Below, one piece after another: positions 58,457-64,000 of a stretch of 64,000 nt of DNA. Under the pieces are notes generated by a model. The model worked only from the letters and a program-made list of their open reading frames with translations. It did not search any database and was not told the DNA's origin. The stretch's first letter is position 1. Each line of letters begins with the position of its first letter. Source of the DNA: Megaustenia siamemsis (Eukaryota > Mollusca > Gastropoda > Stylommatophora > Ariophantidae); NCBI GenBank assembly GCA_032433765.1, contig JAVIAB010000051.1:148269275-148333274 (forward strand), given 5' to 3'. The position numbers were made by a program, and so were the translations under genes.

Positions 58457-58985
58457 TACCACCCTTGTGTGTCTATATGTTTGGAATTGGAGTCATCAAT
58501 GATGGCCTAACATCATCAGGTGCTACAACGATCATCTTTTTTGGGAGGACGTAAACTCCCATGGTGTATGGTGAATAGGCGGCGGGAACCATTGAGGGCT
58601 ATGTCTGAAAAGTGTTCCTTCTTGCAGTTTCCTCATATTCCAAGTCCGGCTTGTTGCAGGAGCTACTGAGTTAAGTGCTCTGTGCACACCGTGAGCTGTG
58701 TGTCTCATCCGTTTTGATCCTGCTTCGATATCCCGCTTGTTTGCGATGAATGATGATATCGTATGACGGGGAACAGTTGGCTGTGTTCACTTTCTGCGCG
58801 GTTTCGCCTTATGTCTTTTGGCGTGTGCTGAGACTGCTGCGATGGGGACTACAGTTACCTTTCTTTGTTTGGGAGATGAGTTAGTAATTCGGATGATTCC
58901 ACTGGCACGGGCGGTTGAGCAATTATGGATTTTAATTCGTTTGCTGTGAGACCGAGGCCTTCCATAACCAATAACAATAACAATA
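58457..58985 (+). mobile_element. Interspersed element G, copy 2 (unclassified retroposon)
   Basis: 58552-58972 matches 17552-17961 in inverted orientation. This copy is about 100 bp longer at its 5' side and ends in CCAATAACAATAACAATA, a simple 3' tail. It splits the 21-bp array, and ATAAGTGATAACTT flanks both sides, although the array itself could supply that match. A partly open plus frame holds LGDELVIRMIPLARAVEQLW, shared with copy 1. No domain recognised. Confidence 0.7.
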
Positions 58986-59272
58986 AGTGATAACTTCTTC
59001 CATATAAGTGATAACTCCTTCCATATAAGTGATAACTCCTACCCTATAAGTGATAACTCCTACCATATATGTGATAACTCCTTCCATATAAGTGATAACT
59101 CCTTCCATATAAGTGATAACTCCTACCCTATAAGTGATAACTCCTACCATATAAGTGATAACTCCTTCCATATAAGTGATAACTCCTTCCATATAAGTGA
59201 TAACTCCTACCCTATAAGTGATAACTCCTACCATATAAGTGATAACTCCTACCATATAAGTGATAGCTCTTG
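58986..59272. repeat. 21-bp minisatellite, right block, about 13 copies
   Basis: Same unit as 58188-58456, with a superimposed order of CTTCCAT, CTACCCT and CTACCAT variants that repeats. Confidence 0.94.
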
Positions 59273-59419
59273 TTCAAGTATTTTTTTCTGTCTCTAACAA
59301 ATAAACATAGAAAACATCATGTGATGTTTGTCAACGTTATGTCCATTATAACATAAACCGATACACTGATTTTTTTTCCACATAATAGTCATCTACGTTT
59401 AACTTTGGTTCTCACATTA

Positions 59420-59890
59420 TCATAATCATCATCATGTGCCATACCGGTTGGCGTAGGCGATCATGTCCTTCCCCATTTCCCTCTCTATCCACGGTGCATC
59501 GTATCAATTCTGTTGTTTTCTGTTGTCCATGCCATGACACCAAGCTATCTAGTATCTTCTCTCTTTGTCGTCCGCGATCTTTATTTCTTTGTATGTTGCC
59601 AGTTGTAACCAAATATTCCAACTTCCCTCTTCTCATGATGTCCCCCCCCCCCCAAAAAAAAAAAAAAATATCGTTCTTTTAATATGTTTTTAGGAGCTTA
59701 TTCGTGTTTGTCTCTTTTAGAAGGCTCTCGTTGATCTTTTTAGCCTTCCATGGAATTTTCAACATTCTTCTGTGAATCGCATCTATTGCGGCCTGTAATG
59801 GTCTTTTCATTTGTTTGTCTACTGTCCACGATTCGCTTCAATAGGTTAGAATTGGCTCTATATGTGACTCCTTTTAAACGCTTTAATGAT
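59420..59890 (-). pseudogene. LINE family A, RT C-terminal part (copy near 59.6 kb)
   Basis: The reverse complement encodes RRGKLEYLVTTGNIQRNKDR and GRQREKILDSLVSWHGQQKT near the 3' end. Upstream are a pure C/A run at 59642-59668 and a frameshifted segment to about 59890. The CATCATCATG tail is at 59423-59436 reversed. Confidence 0.8.
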
Positions 59891-60945
59891 GTATGACCTT
59901 TTGAGAGACCACATTTGCGCGTGTGCCTGCTACTTACACTTGTGCGTGCATACACTCTCGTGACTTTATTGAGAGACTGAACTTTGTGTGTTTGCTTTTC
60001 TTTCTCAACAGCTTGTTCCATTCGTCCCTTACGACCAACTTGAGAGACTTTTCTGCGTGTTGTACATAACAACAATTAACAACACATCGATAACACATTG
60101 ACCATTGATCGGCTGCCTTTATTTCTTCTTTTCTCACATCTTCTGTCATAACAATTGTTGTTTATCTATTCAATTTCTCTCCTTTCATTCTCTATTATAT
60201 TATTATTTATTCTATTCTAATCTTCCTATTCATGTTCGACGCTAACTTAAGTTGCACCGTTCCCCATCGAACGGCCCTCCCTGCTCTATATATTGCTGTT
60301 GCCTGCTGGCCTCTCCATGTCAGAATTCTAATTGTTGCTATTACTAACTGTTCAGCCGTTCCTTGCTTGTTCCACTTTTTTTTTTATCTCAAGCTATCTC
60401 CCTGGGCTTCCATTTCATGCTTTTGTCACTCGCTTATGTTGGACCGTTTCCCATCGAAGGGCCTTCCTACTCTATCTATTGCTGGTTGTCAACCAATTTA
60501 AGTTGGACCGTTCCCCATCGAACGGCCCTCCCTACTCTATCTATGGCTGTTGCCGGTTCCGTTACTTCTGTTAGACCAGTTCCTTAATTGTCTGTTGCTG
60601 CTGGCATTTTGTTTTATACTCATCTGCTGATTGGACCTCTCTGCTTGTTCCACCATTTATCTCAAGCTGCCCTCTTGGGCTTGTATCCCAACTGTTCTCT
60701 GCTTATAGGCTTCTACTGTCGTTCTTGCTTTACATGACTCTCAATTTTCCTACTGCTCTCTGCGACTGCCGATCTCTAACTGAATTATATTCTCCTCTCC
60801 TTTCCAACCGTCCAGCAAACTACGTCATCCTATTTGTCTACGTCATCTCTCTTCCACGTCACTTCTCTCTTTATGCGCACTGTATTGCACCAATTTTGCC
60901 TCTACCTCCTTTGGTGCGCAATTCTCTTCTAGATATATAGTTGTG
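59891..60945. other. Intergenic with an irregular low-copy repeat
   Basis: Between 60235 and 60580 a block of about 60 bp containing TTCCCCATCGAACGGCCCTC occurs three times at irregular spacing. A second block (CTTGTTCCAC..TATCTCAAGCT) occurs twice. No gene is supported. Confidence 0.5.
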
Positions 60946-61070
60946 ATGAACTCTTTTTCTCACTTCCATTGACATAGCAGTAGGTTTTTCATTTTCTGAA
61001 ATGCGATTTTGGCCAGAACTATTCTGCTTTAATTTTATTTCTGTGGTGCATCTTCCGAAGATTCTCAAAT
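60946..61070 (-). pseudogene. LINE family A segment in inverted orientation
   Basis: The reverse complement matches 12850-12960 of family A (GATGCACCACAGAAATAAAA, then GCATTTCAGAAAATGAAAAA) and ends at GTGAGAAAAAGAGTTCATC, the point where the plus-strand copy at 61462 begins. Confidence 0.65.
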
Positions 61071-61461
61071 AACGGCGTTAAATAAACATAGTATTGCAGT
61101 GCATGACGTCATGATAAACCCCCATAATGACGTTTTCATGAGTAAACAATTCACAATTGACGTCACTGTGACAGAGGCTACTGCAGAAATTGATAACTCC
61201 CATAATGACTAACTGAATATCATATTGATGTCCTTGCATGACTGCATGTAAACTTCCTAGTCACAATCCTCCATAAGCTCTGACTAACTCGAAAATGAAT
61301 GTTTAAACAACGAATCTAACGCGATGGACTTCAATTTCAAAGCAGCTTATCTGTTTTTTCCCCCAAAGTGTGTTATTCTCCAATTGATGATTTTAATATT
61401 TCTCTAATTGCTTATTTTATTTTTGGTCTTTTTTCTTGTATTAATCTTTCGCTTTCATTAA
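61071..61461. other. Spacer between inverted and direct LINE A segments
   Basis: Not alignable to LINE A. CATAATGA blocks occur several times. Origin unknown. Confidence 0.35.
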
Positions 61462-61919
61462 AAATGAGAAAGAAAGTTCATAGGTGCTATATAGAACCAA
61501 TTCTGACCTATGGAAGCGAATCATGGACAGTAGACAAACAAATGAAAAGACGATTAGAGGCCACAGAGATGGGATTTCTCAGAAGAATGTTGAAAGTTCC
61601 CTGGACAGATAAAAAGACCAATGAGGAGGTTCTCAAAGAGGCCGACACAAAAAAGGAGCTCTTAAAAAACATCAGAAAGAAGCAATCAACATTTTTCAGG
61701 CACATCATGAGAAGAGGAAAGTTGGAATACTTGGTTACAACTGGCAAAATAAAAGGAGAGAGAGATCGCGGACGACAAAGAGAGAAAATACTGGATTGCT
61801 TGGTGTCATGGCATGGAAAATAGTCAACAACAGAACTGATACGATGCACTGTAGATAGAAGATTGTGGAGGGACATGATCGTCTACGCCAACCGGCAGGG
61901 TACATGATGATGATGATGA
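61462..61919 (+). pseudogene. LINE family A, best-preserved 3' part
   Basis: Open over 61368-61823: MRKKVHRCYIEPILTYGSES, then a MGFLRRMLKVPWTDKKTNEE block, HIMRRGKLEYLVTTGKIKGE and RGRQREKILDCLVSW. It then continues after a TAG to KLWRDMIVYAN and ends in ATGATGATGATGA at 61905-61919. It is the youngest-looking family A tail in the window and a good reference for the others. The RT catalytic core is absent. Confidence 0.85.
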
Positions 61920-62213
61920 ATCTTTCGCTCCGTGTTGTTACCGGTGGTTTCTAAAATGGCGGTTGCTTTCTAAAAATTGAATACAATATTGATTTAAAGA
62001 GAGGTCAGAGCAGTAGGGCGAGAAAAATGCATTTCATGTTAATAAAGGTGAACCGACTTACACCAAAGCTTTCATTGGTAATAGTTTAAGGCGAGTCGAG
62101 GGATCCAGAGATAACAAAATAAGTGGTTTCGGTATGTAATGTGTTCCACAATTCCACAAGAAGAATATGCAACCAGGTGTATCAACATGGTGGGTCAAAG
62201 AATTTCCTCCTTG
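61920..62213. other. Intergenic, nothing recognised
   Basis: No ORF or element recognised. Confidence 0.35.
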
Positions 62214-62403
62214 AGATAGACGATGGAAATATCTAATATATGCTGCATCAAGCATCGTGTGTGATGTCAACAATAGATAGACAATGGAAATATCTAATAT
62301 ATGCAGCATCAAGCATCGTGTGTGATGTCAACAACAGATAGACAATGGAAATATATTTAATATATGCAGCATCAAGCACCGTGTGTGATGTCAACAACAG
62401 AGA
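62214..62403. repeat. 61-bp tandem repeat, 3 copies
   Basis: Units contain ATAGACAATGGAAATATCTA and GCATCAAGCATCGTGTGTGA. The third unit has a 2-bp insertion. Confidence 0.9.
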
Positions 62404-63225
62404 ACTATTACAAACATTTCATTTCGTGAATGGTAAAAGATGATAGAGAATAAGAACACATTTTTAAATTGCAGGTACATGTGTTCTTCCAAATTCCCAT
62501 AATCTGAAAGACGCCGTGTAAAACCTATACAGGTCAATGGAACTTCTGAGAAACCATATGACGCAAGATATACCGGCTGAACGGTTAAAAAACCATTAGG
62601 TTTTATTTCGTTTAAAACAGCTGTGCATTTTAAAACCCCATCGTAAATGCACTCAATGGTCAGCTGACTAGCTAGGATAGGAAAACTGGCGAGTTTTTCT
62701 CATTTTGAACGCGTTTAATTATTTATTTAATTAATAAACACCGACAACTGATAGTTGTCTAATTTCTTCTTCGCATTGCCATATAGCTCATTCTATTATA
62801 GGTAAATTGTGAATAGTTGTAAATATGTTGTGTTTCAAATGGAATTAATGCATTTATATTGTGTAACCATTGATATTTCCAAGTCTGTTGTGAATAAAAA
62901 GAAATTTAGTTAAAGAGAAAGTGGATTTATCGATGTTATTTTGTGTAACATCTTTTTTCAAAATAGTTGTCGGTAAAAAAAAAAGTAAAAATTGATTTCG
63001 TTCTTGTTCACATGGGACTTTATATTTCTGGTTATACATATTTTATTTGTGTTACAAAATGAATGAAAATCATATACAATGTGCAGATGTGGATCTAACA
63101 TGAAAAAAAAACAATTGAATTTTATTTCGATCGATATAGGAATTAATTTAATACAGTTTGTACTTGAGATTTTATTTTTGCTTCCATACTCATTACAAAG
63201 CATGTTTTGTGTGTGATTTTTCTAA
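62404..63225. other. AT-rich intergenic DNA
   Basis: No gene or repeat recognised. Confidence 0.4.
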
Positions 63226-64000
63226 CACAATTATACAATACATTCAAATCTATGCACCATGCAACAAAAATGAAAGAGACAGCGAAGAATTATATGACAT
63301 ATTGAATGAAATCATTAACAAGACTGACGAAAGCGACGACATGTTAGTGATGGGAGATTTTAATGGAAGGCTTGGGAAATGCAACAGTGAGAACAGTGAT
63401 ATCTTAGGACCCTTTGGCGATAAAACAGCTGAAATAAACGAAAATGGAAGCAGACTGCTGGAACTATGCAATCGAAATGATTTATTTATCACCAACACAT
63501 TCTTCAAACACAGAGAGTCGCAAGTATACACCTGGTACAAATGGAATGACACAACATACAGAAGCCAGATATATTTTACACTAACAAGACAACAGAACAA
63601 GAAAATAGTAACCGACAGTAGAGCAATCCCTAATATTACAGACGACACGGATCACAAGATGGTTATGATCACACTAAGACAGCCAAAAATAAAGAGAATA
63701 TACGAAAACAAACAAAAGAAGCAAAAAGAACAGACAATAAAAATAAAACAATTAAAAAATCAAGAAACAAGGAAAGCCCTAGAAGAAAAACTAATTCAAA
63801 AAACTCCCTAACGAAGTATGCACAGTAGAAGAAGAGTGGAAACAGTTTAAGGAAACAGTAACCAACATCTCTAAAACAGTTTGTGGAACGAAGCTAAGAA
63901 CAAGAGAAGGGAAAAAGAGCACCCCGTGGTGGAACGAAACAATCAGAGAAGTAATTAAAGAAAAGAAGAAACTGTTTAAAAATTGGAGGGAGAACAGGAA
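63226..64000 (+). pseudogene. LINE family B, copy 3, endonuclease and linker (runs off the right edge)
   Basis: Starts within the endonuclease at YIQIYAPCNKN, then MLVMGDFNGRLGK, LLELCNRNDLFITNTFFKH, YTWYKWNDTTYRSQIYF and DDTDHKMVMI (63640-63670). The catalytic D/H block is intact, but the SQIDF motif of copy 1 reads SQIYF here (Asp to Tyr at 63566-63574). After a frame change near 63808 the linker continues with STPWWNETIREVIKEKKK, as in copy 1. The N-terminus is missing, which marks a 5'-truncated insertion. The RT lies outside the window. Confidence 0.85.

Overview
This is eukaryotic, metazoan DNA, and the style of its repeats points to a lophotrochozoan, most likely a gastropod mollusc. 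The evidence is degraded non-LTR retrotransposons (LINEs) with apurinic-type endonuclease and FADD-type reverse transcriptase, several tRNA-derived SINE families, mariner-like DNA transposons, an immunoglobulin-domain exon with GT/AG splice signals, and no prokaryotic gene organisation. The species assignment is inference. By my rough count about one third of the window is tandem repeat, and most of the rest that can be named is dead mobile element.

Layout. 1-5.3 kb: LINE tails, a short mariner-derived MITE (949-1290), and one minus-strand LINE tail whose coding sequence has grown into two minisatellites (2273-2734 and 2771-3490). 5.28-9.84 kb: a 4.5 kb array of a 23-bp unit. 10.0-11.4 kb: a dead mariner with TIRs and TA target sites. 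12.7-20.7 kb: LINE tails, SINEs, four minisatellites, and a long-TIR DNA element (18473-19577) carrying a two-headed SINE. 21.4-25.7 kb: a long LINE copy (endonuclease, RT and C-terminal zinc knuckle) with two internal arrays. 26.3-33.5 kb: LINE fragments with nested insertions and 20-, 22-, 56- and 17-bp arrays. 34.4-39.2 kb: an RNase H fragment, then a nearly complete LINE (family B) broken by a SINE and by an 85-bp fragment of another LINE (family A). 39.41-52.15 kb: a direct tandem duplication of 6371 bp whose copies differ by one substitution and four homopolymer-length changes that I could find. 52.2-64 kb: more LINE tails and arrays, one convincing host exon (56009-56136, Ig domain, plus strand), and the 5' part of another family B LINE running off the right edge.

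The only sequence that looks like a working cellular gene is the Ig exon. The LINE and transposase reading frames all carry stops, frameshifts, deletions or changed catalytic residues. The long open frames seen in arrays follow from stop-free repeat units and are not genes.

The most interesting pattern is that many minisatellites are locally amplified pieces of mobile elements. At least four different LINE copies carry arrays inside coding sequence, mostly in the C-terminal RT tail, and one array is an amplified SINE head with its flank. Nesting with target-site duplications gives a relative history: LINE B, LINE H and LINE E are older than the SINEs and short LINE fragments within them, and the 6.4 kb duplication is the youngest event, or else an assembly artefact.
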